From the NCBI RefSeq assembly GCF_041146795.1, contig NC_135188.1, forward strand, positions 883,419 through 947,418: a stretch of 64,000 nucleotides of DNA, read 5' to 3'. Positions 35,818-47,694 of the stretch are shown here, piece after piece; position 1 is the first letter of the stretch; each line of letters opens with the position of its first letter. Under the pieces are notes generated by a model. It was given only the letters and a program-made list of their open reading frames with translations, was not told the DNA's origin and searched no databases. The translations under genes were made by a program, and so were the position numbers. Source of the DNA: Maylandia zebra (lineage: Eukaryota; Chordata; Actinopteri; Cichliformes; Cichlidae).

Positions 35818-37496
35818 ATAATGTTGTTTTTTATAATCTGTGTTTTCCTGTTTTTAATTAGCCGCACAGGCTAAGTTTCTGCAGAGTACCTGACAGGTTA
35901 CATGAAATCAACAAATCAGAAGCAAGTGGGCAGAACTGAAAGACAGAAACACGTGCAACAAAACATCTACACATATGAAACATTAATGCAGTTAAATCAT
36001 CTATAGAAACTCACAAAGACAAAAAGACATCATCGATTTGATAGATAATAACCACCAACCAAGATTCTTCTTCTTATTATTATTAACTGATAAGGCTCAG
36101 ATCATTGAAATACATTTTTAAACATCATCCTAATGTGAAGCTATGTTACTGTGGCGAGGTGATGTGGCTGGAGAAGCGAGCTCAGACCTGACCAGCAGTC
36201 CCGTTCCCACAGCACCAAAGGATCGTTCACTGTGGATATCAGCTGCTGTCAGTCAGATGTGACGCCATAATGTCAGCACAAAACTGCATAAACATTCATA
36301 AGACTTGTTTACTGTAACCAGGCAGTACTTATCTTAAGCGCCGCCGTGTACGAGTAATGATGTCATACTTTCCTTCCTTTCACAGATACTGTCATTAAGC
36401 CCATTACTCCAGACCATTAGGACCATATAAGAGTTGCCAAGGTCGCTCTCAGAGAAACCTACTTGCTGCATTCAGTCAGCATTTAGTGGGTTTAAGATAA
36501 GCACTGCCATTGTTTAGGAAGTAAGTGATAACTGATGAGATTTGACTATAAGCTGCATTTTCAGGAGGCAAATACACAAAAACAGAAGCTGTTTACCGAC
36601 TTTGGTTCATGTTCATGTCATGAGACTGGGCTGCGTCCCGAGTGTGAGGGATACGCGAATGCCTCGTTCGATTAAATAATTAGCAAGAGTGAGAAGATTA
36701 ACACAGGTGAGAGTTCGTTTGCTTCCGAGTTTCTGAGTCACAGTGGGGAGAAATTCGCTCACTCTTCACTCGAAACATAACAAAGAGCGGATGTGGACGT
36801 GAGTGGATGCAGGCCGTGTCTGGGAGCGACTGTGTGCCGCTGCGATGCTGATTGTGACAAAGCAAAATGGGATCAAATAAAGCAGTTAATGGATATTTGA
36901 TGTTACTGTGCTCGTTTGTTCATGTCTAACTCGACTGCTGAGAACAACAATTTGAATCAGATAAATAGTTTTATTCTATAGAGGATCCAGCACTGGACAG
37001 CTTGCTGTTACTTGTCGTTGCTCCAATAAATAAATAAATGTCCTCCACCCAAATTTCTCTACAGGAACACCGATAAGTAATCCTTAACTGCCCCTTGTTC
37101 AACACTAGCAGAGCTGACGGATCATATGACTAATTCTGTGGCCACTTTGGAGGTGCCACCTTGTTGGATTTGTATTGTGTAGCATTCCTGTTTCACAACT
37201 GCACTGTGGCGAGGTGTGGTTTGTGGCTCAGCTGCAGGGGAGGGGTGGAGCAGCGGGTTTGGGTGTGGCCCCCACAGATGACCCTCCATCATTCCTTTCC
37301 TATTTGAGTAGCTGCTGGGGCCCAGAGGAGGGTGGAGAGCAGGGCGGAGCTGTGAGCTGGGAACCGTAAATAAACACTCACGAATCCTGCAGAGCTGCGT
37401 GTCCCTGTTTGTGATTAACGAGGCTACCAACCTCTTTCAGTGAGTCATCTGTAGATAATTACATCTGATCTAACTGATGAATCATTACGTGAACGC

Positions 37497-37700
37497 GTTC
37501 TCTGCATATACTATTATATATTGTACATATATTTATTAGTTTCAGATGTAGCCATTCTTGTATTTTGCTTGTTTACATTATTGTATTTTGCACAACTCTG
37601 TTGCTTGTGAAGCTCGCACACAAGAATTTCACTCACATGTGCTGTACCAATGTACCTGCACATGTGATGTGACAATAAAAGTGATTTGATTTGATTTGAT
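37497..37700 (+). mobile_element. LINE 3' tail, 5'-truncated
   Basis: About 200 bases match the 3' UTR ends at 48805-48998 and 50208-50408, including CTGTTGCTTGTG, CACAAGAATTTCACTC and the finish GTGACAATAAAAGTGATTTG. The copy begins inside the UTR, so it is a short insertion of the same LINE family. Confidence 0.88.
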
Positions 37701-38655
37701 CCAGGAACACTTTAGTAATTATGTATCGAGATTCTTCATTTGTAGGAACCCAGAGATTCTTAAATAAGGAACATATATGCATGTGTGTGTGTAGGTCAGA
37801 CATATAAGCAGAAGCTGCAGTGGTGAAGGACCTTCATGTACATCTGCTATATACAGTTTCACTTAGCTTCAGAAGTTTTATTGTAATTATTTGTTTTCAA
37901 ACAAGTATTTAATAGTGGGTAAAGTGGATCTTTGAGCCAGTTGTGTCCCTGCCCAGAGTGGGACCCCCACACTTGTAAACCCATGAAAAAGTGAATTTTC
38001 AGTTTCTTAATGAGTCGTTGAAACCCAGCAAACCCTTTCAGATATTCAGAAACCTCAAGCTGCTCCTACAGGTCACTGCCCAGGTGTGCTGTGTCTGTTT
38101 CTGTGCAGAGGGGTCATTAGGGTAACATGTGGATGCTAATGGTGTGATAAAAGGTTTCAGGGTGTGCTCTGATGATCACTGATGTTTACATGCTCACACC
38201 AACATTTGTTTTTCCAGCTGTGTCATGTACATATCACACATATGCACAACCAGTGTATGGCAGCTTATATGACTGGTGCCCCTCAACACTTACTGGCATG
38301 TCTACAGCTGGTTATTTAAATTCATTGGACTGAATGTCAGAAAGACAAACATCTGTCTATATGAAGTGAAAACGAAACTGTGGAACTGAGAACATCATCT
38401 GATCAGACAGGAGAGATGGAGCTCCTCAATATTTCCTCCTGAGGATCCGGGAACAAAGAGTTTAACTTTTGTGTGATTTTCTTCCTGTTTACCACCCAAA
38501 CACACCAGATGTCAGTGGTAAGCCCAGGATGTCGTCTGCTAAGTGCATCGGACTTGGATATAGACCAAAAACAAATTTCCATTACAGAGGACAGAAATGT
38601 CCTTGTTCTCAGGAGGATATTCTCTTCAGTTGCAGGTGAGTGAGCTCTGTGGTTT

Positions 38656-38672
38656 TAGCGCCATCTACTGAT
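38656..38672 (-). promoter_or_regulatory. Candidate CTCF-like site
   Basis: The minus strand reads CAGTAGATGGCGCTA, close to the core CTCF pattern. The following bases (TGCAATCCA on the plus strand) also follow the similar site at 50534-50549, so the two may share an origin. Binding is not shown. Confidence 0.3.
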
Positions 38673-38792
38673 GCAATCCAAACATAAATTCATCCACACA
38701 TAAGGACGAACTTTCCTTCCGGCTGCTTAAAGGCAATTGAAACATTTTCCAATAAGGTATAAATATCAACCAAACAGACACATAGAAAGTGT

Positions 38793-39181
<389 letters not shown>

Positions 39182-39182
<1 letters not shown>

Positions 39183-39745
39183 CAAAGCTCATCTGCACCT
39201 GTGAAATACAGAACTGTTCCCTTTAAAAAGTTATTGTTTTCAAAAGCTTTTGGTGCCACATCCTGCCAAAATGTCACTGAGGTCAGCCTCCCAGCAGCTT
39301 CCTGCTTCACACTGGGAACGTTTTGTTGAAGCTCTTTTTTTTCTACTTTTGCTTATTTATCAGACTCATTTGTTAATCCTTGTTTTTGCTGTTTTATTCA
39401 TTCATAAAACTTTCTCATTATTGAAATGTTTTGCTTTTCATTTCCATCATGTTAACGTGTCTCTTTGTTTCCCTTCTTTTTTGAGACCTGCATGACTTTT
39501 ATTCATAATAAGCAGGCTTATTATAAGCAATCTGAATATCCACACACAGTGAATTCTTTGCCTGAGAGGTGCATCACAAACAGGGCAGACGTGGGCCAGA
39601 CGTCCCAGCTCTCCGTGGAGGGAGGGACTGAATCGAGCCTGGAATGAAATCTTTGTTTCACTTTGTCATTTTTTTATTTTATAAATGTCATAACCTACTC
39701 AACCAAGGTGATGTCATTTTAGTGTTACAGTTTGATCAACACAAA
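39182..39745. other. Non-genic DNA between the CA tract and a miniature element
   Basis: Nothing recognisable; AT-rich with short frames only. Confidence 0.4.
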
Positions 39746-40013
39746 TACCGTAGTTTTCGGGTCATAAGCCGCTACTTTCCCCCCACACTGTGAACACTGC
39801 AGCTTGTACTTGTACTTGTTACCATGTTTATGTTACCTTACGGATTAAATTAAACGTTAAAAATCCTCACGTGTAATATTTCTGTGTAGATATCTCATAT
39901 TACAGGTGAAACGCATACGGTGCGGCCTGTACAAGTACAAAATTGATTTTCTTCCTACAATTAGAGCATGCAGCTTTTAATCAGGTGCGCTCTGTAGTCC
40001 AGGATTTACGGTA
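39746..40013. mobile_element. Small non-autonomous DNA element (TACCGTA ends)
   Basis: The left end reads TACCGTAGTTTTCGGGTCAT and the right end finishes ATTTACGGTA, giving imperfect terminal inverted repeats about 268 bases apart. The left end resembles a common fish miniature repeat with TAAGCCGC near its end. There is no coding capacity and no clear target duplication. The superfamily is not settled. Confidence 0.55.
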
Positions 40014-40530
40014 AGTTCATACACTCTGTTACCAGGATTATTAGTGTAGCCTGGTCTCAAATATCTATTTTAGACCCTACAGGTTAAAAGGATATAAACA
40101 TTGTCATGTAAAGACTTTATTGTAAATATTTCACATGTGTTTAAAAAACAAAAAAAGAATTCAAATGCATTAAAAACGTGTTTAAAATCACAATAAATAG
40201 AAGTCAATCATAATTTAAGTGTTCACGGAGTTAAAAGTTACAAGAAAACCAAAGGTTTGTTTTCTAATGTGAAACAAGGAAAACTTTGTATTTGCTGCAA
40301 GTTGTTTTACGAGTTCATTTTGGCTTGTCAATCTTGTATTTTCGTCTATCCCATTGGGTGATGTAAACCTATTGTCCAATCAGACGTAAGGAAGGCGGGA
40401 TCTAAGCGAGGCGAAAGAAAAATAAGCACTAACTAAACTGGTGAGAGTCGGCAGCTGCACGTTACCGGAGGAGGATGGCGAGCTAACGGGAGAATAGTCA
40501 AAAACAATAGCCGTGGATGCAGAGTCTACC

Positions 40531-40761
40531 GGCGATCGTGGCTCAAGAGTTGGGAGTTCGCCTTGTAATCGGACGGTTGCCGGTTCGAGCCTCGGCTCGG
40601 ACAGTCTCGGTCGTTGTGTCCTTGGGCGAGACACTTCACCCGTTGCTGCCTACTGGTGGCGCCAGTGTCCGGCAGCCTCGCCTCTGTCAGTGCGCCCCAG
40701 GGTGGCTGTGGCTGCAATGTAGCTGCCATCACCAGTGTGTGAATGTGTAAAGCGCTCACAG
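40531..40761 (+). mobile_element. tRNA-derived SINE
   Basis: The head has RNA polymerase III promoter parts: an A-box-like GTGGCTCAAGAGTTGG near 40539 and a B box GGTTCGAGCC near 40582. The body continues with CCTTGGGCGAGACACTTCA and GTGTGAATGTGTAAAGCGC, features of fish tRNA-derived SINEs. No target duplication was seen. Confidence 0.75.
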
Positions 40762-41640
40762 GCTATTTACCTTCCTGCTATGCGCTGTTTACCCTGTGAT
40801 GAGTGAGTACTGAATGTAGTATTGAGCTTAAACAGAATGTAGAAGAACTTAAAATGTATCATGTTAGCATTTTAGAGCCAGCAATAGCTATGTATGCCGA
40901 GTAGTAAGCTACAGATTACTCTATGAAACTAAATAGTAATCTCTAACGCACAGTGGAGGAATCCTCTGGACCCTTCTGCTGTGGATAGGATTTCCGTGGC
41001 TTTGTCCCAGTGTACTCAGCAGCGTTGCCGGTTGCCTGCCCCTCAGCTCGCCCTCGCATTTAGCCCAACGGATTTGGGAGTAGACCTGAGCACGTGCGTT
41101 TTGTTTTTCTGCTTGTTTAACAAGTGAAGCGGCCGTTTGTGTGTTTTCTGGCCCATCGAGCCCGAGCAACGACCAGGCCTGCAACGGTTTCAGTACATGA
41201 GCTCGCAAAGGTTACAAATCTGAACTGAACTTAAAAGGATTGTGGGATAAATGTGTTTTCTAAAACATTGACTGTGAGCGTGAAGAGAAAACATCCAATT
41301 GAATTGTAAGGAAACGCTTCAGAACTTGGAATATTGTATGTTTTTTTAAATCATACTTTATTTTGACTAAATACATTTTGAATTTAAAGTTTTGTGTCAT
41401 AATTATTATTTACAGAGTTTGTAAGTGGTAACGGTTACTACAAAGTAACAACGGGTTAACATGTTAGATAAATTCATGATTCTTAGTGAAGATTAAACAG
41501 AACTCATTATTTTCACTGAGTGGAGGCACCGCCAATATCAAGACTTCTAAGTACAAAGGTTAAAACTGGTTAATTGTTTCTGCTGTTTACCAGTAAAATT
41601 AAGTAACGTACCAGGGCCCCGCTCATAGTACTATCATCAC
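40762..41640. other. Non-genic DNA between the SINE and an AT-rich hairpin
   Basis: No exon or repeat recognised. Confidence 0.4.
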
Positions 41641-41687
41641 CTTAACCGAGAGTTAATCCTGAGCTATAAAATAATATATAAAAAAAT

Positions 41688-41778
41688 AAAATATAAAAAT
41701 TAAAGTTAAAAATGAAATAACTTCATTCTAATTTGTGTTGTACAGTTATTTCATTTTTAACTTAAATTTTCATATTTT
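41688..41778. repeat. AT-rich inverted repeat (35-bp arms, 21-bp loop)
   Basis: Arms 41688-41722 and 41744-41778 are complementary at about 33 of 35 positions. The innermost 20 bases pair perfectly. The surroundings are very AT-rich and run into a LINE tail at 41860. Confidence 0.85.
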
Positions 41779-41859
41779 GTTTTATTCCTTCCTAGTTAAA
41801 TTTACCCTTTTTAATTTTCATATTTATTTCCTATCTTATTCATAGCCTTTTCTTCTTTT

Positions 41860-41955
41860 CTTTTTTTTTAGCTCACGAGCAGTTGTCTAAGCATTTCACT
41901 GCATATCGTACTGTGTATGACTGTGTACGTGACAAATAAAATTTGAATTTGAGCT
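41860..41955 (+). mobile_element. LINE 3' tail (CR1/Rex1-like)
   Basis: The bases CTAAGCATTTCACTGCAT, then GTGACAAATAAAATTTGAAT form a LINE-type 3' end, of the same general form as the other TGACAATAAA tails in the window. The upstream limit is uncertain. Confidence 0.7.
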
Positions 41956-43431
41956 ACGTGAGTTGGGTGCTACATTAGTGATGATGCAGCGCCCCGATGA
42001 TGGTTTGACCTCTGAGGCACCAAAAAATAGAAAACAGTATGAGGCTATAAACAGGTTAAAAAGCTAATACCAGTCCTGTGTACTTTATCATAGTGGAGGG
42101 TCTGTCTGCGTACAGGATCGTTAGCACGAAGACAGATTTTGAAAGATGGTAAAAACAATGAAATCTCCAGCTTGATGCTCCAAGCAAAACTCGACTGACT
42201 ACATACAGTGTGGAGTTAAAGAAAGGTTAAAAAGTGTCAAACTGTGCGGACCGTTGTGTCGACTTCTTGGTGCAATCATTTGTTAAAAATAAGTAATTTA
42301 AAAAGTCATGTGGCACAAAAACATCCTTCCTGCTGCTGTCACCAACATCTTCTGCCTGCAGGCAACAACAAAAGAAACTTCCTTGGAAATAAGATTTGAC
42401 TCAAGCAGACCTTGCAAGTCAAACTTAACAATGCTGGAAAGAAAAAAAGAATAATAAATAAGTTAAGTGGCACATTCAGATGGGATCTGTAACTTTAATT
42501 GCTGCAAAATGTTTGTGCTTATTTCAGGAAAGGCTGGACCCTGATCCAATCTAACAGGCAATGCAAATGTTAACAAACAGGCATCTTGTGAACCAAATAT
42601 GGTCAGATAATTTGGTAACTGCTGAAGTAAATGAAGAGTTTGTTCACGTAAGCGCGAGCTTGCTACGTTAAATGGAGGAAAGGAATGACAATAAGGACGC
42701 TGACGTTCAAATGTTTGGTTCAAAGATCATCTTTAATGGATCTCGTGGGACTCAGAATGTACAGTACTGTGCATTGTAAATTGTGCTTGTGCAATAGTTT
42801 ATCAGTTGAAGCATGCAACACAGAAGTTACAGAATAAATTCAACAAATGTTTGCATGTGTAAGATGTGCTGCCTTAAAGTAACTCTGCTTATTTTCTTCA
42901 TTCACTGTAAAATTATACTTAAAAATGTAGATCTCAGCACAGTTTGAATCATGCAAAGCTTAAAGTTTAAAGTATGTTTTGTATCGTACATCAACCCAAA
43001 GATGCATCCAATAAATACATATTGAAACCCGTTAGATAATCAGGCCATTGTTGTGTGATGGGCTCACAGTTTAGTTCCCTGCACGTAGCCTGTTGCAGTC
43101 TCATATAGGTGCAGGTTAAATGCACTAGGCATGCGCCACACCTGAAGCACATGTTTGATGCAAAGTGAAACTGCAGAAAAATCAGATTTGCACCGATCTT
43201 GAAATCCATTCTTGTGTCTGTGCACTTTGAGACCCAGTTTGATCATCAGGCCAGATTTGCAGAAACATATTAAATGCTAAATATTAAACTTCTACTCATG
43301 GAGGTCATCAGGAGGACTCATCCAAAGAAGAGGAATCTTTTTCGTATTTGTTCAAACATGTTATGGCGGTCTTTCCTTAGGATGTCAGTGTAATCTATGT
43401 TATCATCATTAGTTAATTAGCAAGATAAGAC

Positions 43432-43510
43432 TTCCTGGAACATTTTCTTCCCATCAACGGCTGCAGGAGGAAAAAGGGATCTAGAGCGTGACGCATCTTG
43501 GACTTTAAAA
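43432..43510 (+). promoter_or_regulatory. Claudin B promoter: STAT-like site and TATA-like box
   Basis: TTCCTGGAA (43432-43440) occupies the place of TTCCAGGAA in copy A. TTTAAAA (43504-43510) again precedes ACAGGAGGCAGCAGCGCT. The three middle bases of the STAT-like site differ while both half-sites are kept. Confidence 0.55.
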
Positions 43511-43657
43511 ACAGGAGGCAGCAGCGCTCACGCATAACTGTGAGCAACTACGAGCGACTACTGACTTCAGCGGCACTCATCAGCATTTCAGATCATTTGG
43601 ACATTCCCAAAGACGTTTCAGGACTCGTCGATTAAGTTAACTCCTCTGCTGGATAAG

Positions 43658-44678
43658 ATGGCCGCATCTGGATTACAGCTGCTTGGATTTTTTCTCTCCC
43701 TGGTCGGAGTCGGTGCCACTGCTGCCGCCACTGTTATGGTGGACTGGAAGAAGCTGGTCCAGGGCAAGCACCGCTCCTATGAGGGCTTATGGATGTCCTG
43801 TGGTGGAGTCCAAGACAGAGCCACCTGTGAAATTTACCATTCCTTTATCAAACTGCCAGGTAGGTTTGGATTGCACCCCAGCTTACAACAGGGGCTGTAA
43901 TTAGTCAGAAATGTCTCTTTTTGACAAAGTAAAAATGTTTGTGTGGAATTACTTCCAGCTTTTTGTTGAGCTTTTGCAAGCAAAAATGTTCTAAATCTGA
44001 TATTTAATGTATAATCTACATTTACAGTTTAGCAAACGTTCCCATATTTGTGCTTCTGTTTCCTTTAGATGAGATTCAAGCAACCAGGATAGCGTTGCCA
44101 CTCAGCCTCTTCCTCTCTGCTCTGGCAATGCTCGTCTCCACAGTGGGGATGAAGTGCACCCACTTCATGGACGGTGCCTCGCAGAGCAAATCTGTGACAG
44201 CGATGATCGGGGGAATCATGTTCATGCTCTCAGGTGCGTTCAGATCTAAACTAACACATGAAACCAAAATTAAATGAGTGGAGAGACGACTAATGTATTC
44301 ACAACAATGGGCTGCAGTGATGGACAATATCATGTGCTGTCTGTGATTAGGTTTATTGACCATCATCATCACCTCCTGGTTTGTCAAAGTTGTTCTTCAG
44401 AACTTTTATCATTCGCCTCCTCTAATCAGGTACAGCTGACACATATCGTCACACATGAACCCTGTGAGCAAACATGCAGCACGCTAAGTTAGTGTTTATT
44501 TGCTCTCTCCGGCAGATCTGAGTTTGGTAATGCCGTGTTTGTGAGCTGGGCCGGTGGACTGCTCACTCTGACTGGTGGTGCTTTCCTGAGCTGTCGGAGA
44601 TGCACGACCATGTCCTCGGTGTCCATAAGCTCCAGCCGTCTGCTTCCCACCAGTGATCCAAAGTCCAACTACGTCTAG
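43658..44678 (+). CDS. Claudin-1-like tight-junction protein, copy B
   Basis: Four exons: 43658-43859, 44069-44233, 44351-44429 and 44516-44678, encoding 202 aa with the same exon phases as copy A. The first 48 residues are nearly identical to copy A, including W30, GLW and C48. C57 and the STVGMKCTHFMDG block are kept, and the tail ends in KSNYV. Exon 3 is six bases longer and its second outer loop differs (KVVLQNFYHSPPLI against NMVLSYSGHKLF). The C-terminal tail also differs before the shared end. The pair arose by tandem duplication; each copy looks intact, so both are probably used, perhaps with different partners or tissues. The claudin-1 name is likely but not certain. Confidence 0.9.
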
Positions 44679-45014
44679 TTGAAAGCAAAGAAGAAGAAAA
44701 AACTTTCTACATTCACTGAATAATGAGGTCACATCAGGATCGGTCGTCGTGTGTTGTTTCCCACAGTAAAGATGTGAAGGTTCAACATTGAAATTTCTTC
44801 TGTAATTACAGATTTATGTTAGTGAAGGACCCTGTCGTCCTCCTGCACTCTTATAAAATCATCACGTTTATAATAAGCTTTAAATAAGATTTGCTTTCAT
44901 AATTTAAAGTGTGGCCATAAAGTGCAGTACTTTCTGTTGTACTTTGATCTGTTTGTGTCTAAAGTGTGTGATTCATTTCGTAACTTGTCAGTTTTTTTAT
45001 TGTTTGCATAATTA

Positions 45015-45020
45015 AATAAA
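45015..45020 (+). terminator. Claudin B polyadenylation signal
   Basis: AATAAA 337 bases past the stop, followed by a T/G-rich run. Confidence 0.65.
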
Positions 45021-45160
45021 ATTGTTTTGTTTTTGTTTTTTTTCTCGTCTGGGTTTTCCTGTGTTTGATCAATGATATTTAAAGCTTGAACATTTTAAAA
45101 AGGTGCCTTTGTGAAGACAAACTTTATATGAAGTTATTTAAGTTTGTTATTTATTATTAG

Positions 45161-45540
45161 ATGCTGACAAAAACAAAAACCCACAACCATGAAGCCACTG
45201 CACTTTTTAATGGAGGGAGAATTTGGAGGTTGTGCCATACGTGCAACAATACAAAAGCATCATGTATCAGCTGCATACTCTTCAGTAGTCTAGCCAGCGT
45301 CATCCTCTACGCTGTTGCATGCTGGGGCAGCAGGTTAAGTGTCGCAGGTGGCAACAAACTCAATAAACTGATTTGCACGGCCAGGAATGCTGAGTGGACG
45401 GAGCTAAGGTGGTGTCAGAGAGGCGGATGTTGTCCAAGATAAGGACAACGCTCCATGATGTGCTGGCCAATCACAGGAGCACGCTCAGCGAGAGACTGAG
45501 ATTACCCAAATGCGCCACTGAGCCACACAGGAAATGATTC
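45161..45540 (+). mobile_element. Degenerate LINE fragment (C-terminal RT part)
   Basis: The frame reads SLASVILYAVACWGS followed by NKLNKLICTA and, further on, a LSERLRLPK-like stretch. This resembles the post-RT region of the LINE at 46.64 kb (VLFYAVVCWGSS, RLEKLIRKA). It is short and broken. Confidence 0.75.
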
Positions 45541-45605
45541 CTGACCGTGGCCGTCTGGCTGTACAGCTCCTCCATCTAATGAACAGTCACACGGCAGTAG
45601 TCGTA

Positions 45606-45689
45606 CACATCCTTCATCGTGCACATCCTTCATCGTGCACATCCTTCATCGTGCACACCCTTCATCGTGCACAAGCTTCATCGTGCACG
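45606..45689. repeat. 16-bp tandem repeat, about five units
   Basis: Units of CACATCCTTCATCGTG run from 45606 to 45685; the last two units have small changes. Confidence 0.92.
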
Positions 45690-46639
45690 TCCTCTGCAGA
45701 GAAAATAACAAGCTTTACAGTTTGGTAAGAGGGCGCCTCAGTTTCCACCATATAAATTGAACTTGTGTTATCTGCAGGGATATTTATAACTGTTTTGTTA
45801 CATTTTGTAACTTTGTAATATTTGTCGTTATTGATTCAGTTTTGTCAGTCGCTGTTCTTACTGTCTGGGAGCAACTGTGGTCGCATAATTTAAAATATTA
45901 TTCAGATTCCAGTTTTCAGTAATACTCTGCTTGCTAACCACCACAGCTGTAAAATAAACACAGTGCCATAAGTTTAACATGTGTTCAGACTTTGCTTTAA
46001 CACACAAACTGCATTTGGTTGAATATAAAAAGTCCATAAGAGTTTGTTGTTTGCTGTATCCAGGCAGCAGTTATCTTAAACGCCACAGTGTACAAGTAAT
46101 GAGTGTGTTTTCTCCAGTGTATTCGTTTCCTTCCTTTCATACACTGTCATTAAATCCATTACTGTACACCAGAAGCGTTGACAGGGTTGCTCTCAGACTA
46201 GACAAACTATGGAACGACAGTAAGAAACCTACTTTTGTTCAGTCTGCATTTCATAGTCATCAGTGTGTAAAACCAACCATTTAAGATAAGCACCATGTGA
46301 ACATTTGTGTGGGCAAATATACAAGAGGAAGATCGAAGGATAAATACATGCTTTGATTTGATCATTTGCTCGGAGAGAACAGTGAAATTAATTATTGGCA
46401 AATACACATTTGCTCCATTAGTGCGTTTCTAATTTGTGGAAACAAATGATCTCGCTCCTCACTCGAAACATAACAAGACGTGGGTGTGGATTTAAGTGGA
46501 TGCAGACTCTGGAGGGAGTGGCCGTGTGCCGCACAGATTCCTTCCTGAACTGCCAGCAAAAGACTAACAGAAAGAAAGCAGTCGTCATATCTAATCACGG
46601 CCCTAATTCTCTCTGGCTAAAATTTAACGAGGTGCTGAA

Positions 46640-47694
46640 AACATTTTGGTTCGTAGTAGCACGATGCCATCGCACAGCTGCCGTACAGCCATGATGCAAA
46701 TGGCTGCATCCTGGAAGATGATCAGGAAGAGGAGTACAGAAGTCTGGTGAGGAACTTCCTCACATGGAGTCACACAAACCACCTGCAACTCAACACCTCA
46801 AAGACCAAGGAACTGGTTGTGGGAGGTCCAGAGCAGGTCCACTGCCGGTTCAGATAGAGGAGGTGGAGGTGGAGGTGGTCAACAAGTACAAGTACAAGTA
46901 CCTCGGGCTGTGGGTGGACAACAAACTGGACTGGTCATGCAACACAGAGCACCTGTATAAAAAAGGCCAAAGCCGACTGTACGTCCTCAGGAGGCTGAGG
47001 TCTTTTAACATCTGCAGGAAGCTCCTGAGGATGTTTTTCTGGTCGGTGGTTGCTGGAGTACTTTTCTATGCTGTGGTGTGCTGGGGGAGCAGCACAGCAA
47101 AGAAGGACTCATCCAGGCTGGAGAAACTGATCAGGAAGGCTAGCTCTGTGGTCGGCATGAAGCTGGACACTCTGGTGACAGTGGCAGAGAAAAGGACACT
47201 AAAGAAACTGCTGGACATTATGAACAATGCCAGGCATCCTCTGCACACGGCCATAAACAACCAGAAGAGTCTGTTCAGTGACAGGTTGCTTCTCCCCAAG
47301 ACAAGAACTAACAGACTTAAAAACTCCTTTGTCCCACACGCCATCAGACTGTTTAACTCCTCTCTGGAGGGGAGAGGGAGGGGAAACAGGAGGACAAAGG
47401 AGGGAACAACTAAGCTGTAGTGCCTCTTCACTGTGCAATGCTTTTTGTTAATAGTCAACGGTGCAAAACACTTCAATACTTGAAATGTGCAATTCCCTTG
47501 AAATGTGCAATTCCCTTGTATTCTTATTCCTATTTATTCTATTTATCCCTTTCATATATTTTATTCATATATGTCTCTGTATTTATATATGTGTGTATAT
47601 ATAAAATATTCTGCTCACGTTCTGTAACTTCTGTCGGTGCTGTGCTTTTGGAAACCAAATTTCCCAGAGGAACCCACCCGAGGGATTAATAAAG
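46640..47694 (+). mobile_element. Outer LINE: RT C-terminal half and 3' UTR
   Basis: Frames give LVRNFLTWSHTNHLQLN-like and KTKELVVG segments, then 46764-47420 with VNKYKYLGLWVDNKLDW, LRRLRSFNI and RLFNSSLEG, the end of a LINE reverse transcriptase. The early part is in another frame. The 3' UTR runs to GGGATTAATAAAG at 47694, where another LINE is inserted. The remaining tail (CTTAT repeats) resumes at 49004-49040. Confidence 0.85.

Larger units (their letters stand above)
32640..36850. repeat. Tandem duplication, copy A (claudin gene with both flanks)
   Basis: This block aligns by eye, in the same order, with 42310-46560. Shared pieces include an upstream run around CTGTGAACCAAATATG (32940 and 42588) with GAGTTTGTTCACGTAAGC, the promoter, all four exons, and a downstream run ending near the identical CACTCGAAACATAACAA (36767-36783 and 46460-46476). 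Non-coding similarity is patchy, so the duplication is not recent. Edges are approximate. Confidence 0.8.
36850..38793. other. Intergenic DNA between the two claudin genes, left part
   Basis: Apart from the LINE tail at 37497-37700 I recognise nothing coding. The segment at about 37120-37430 is GC-richer and may be a repeat I cannot name. A CTCF-like motif lies at 38656-38672. Confidence 0.4.
42310..46560. repeat. Tandem duplication, copy B (claudin gene with both flanks)
   Basis: Matches copy A (32640-36850) in order and orientation across the upstream flank, promoter, gene and downstream flank. Its 3' portion also contains a LINE fragment (45161-45540) and a small tandem repeat that copy A lacks. 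Edges are approximate. Confidence 0.8.

Noticed and set aside
37122-37430. Minus-strand frame in a GC-richer segment
   Set aside because: Composition and the lack of splice or start context suggest an unnamed repeat and not a gene.
47637-47694. N-terminal residues of the frame at 47637 as part of the nested LINE protein
   Set aside because: This stretch is 3' UTR of the outer LINE; the frame runs across the insertion junction by chance.
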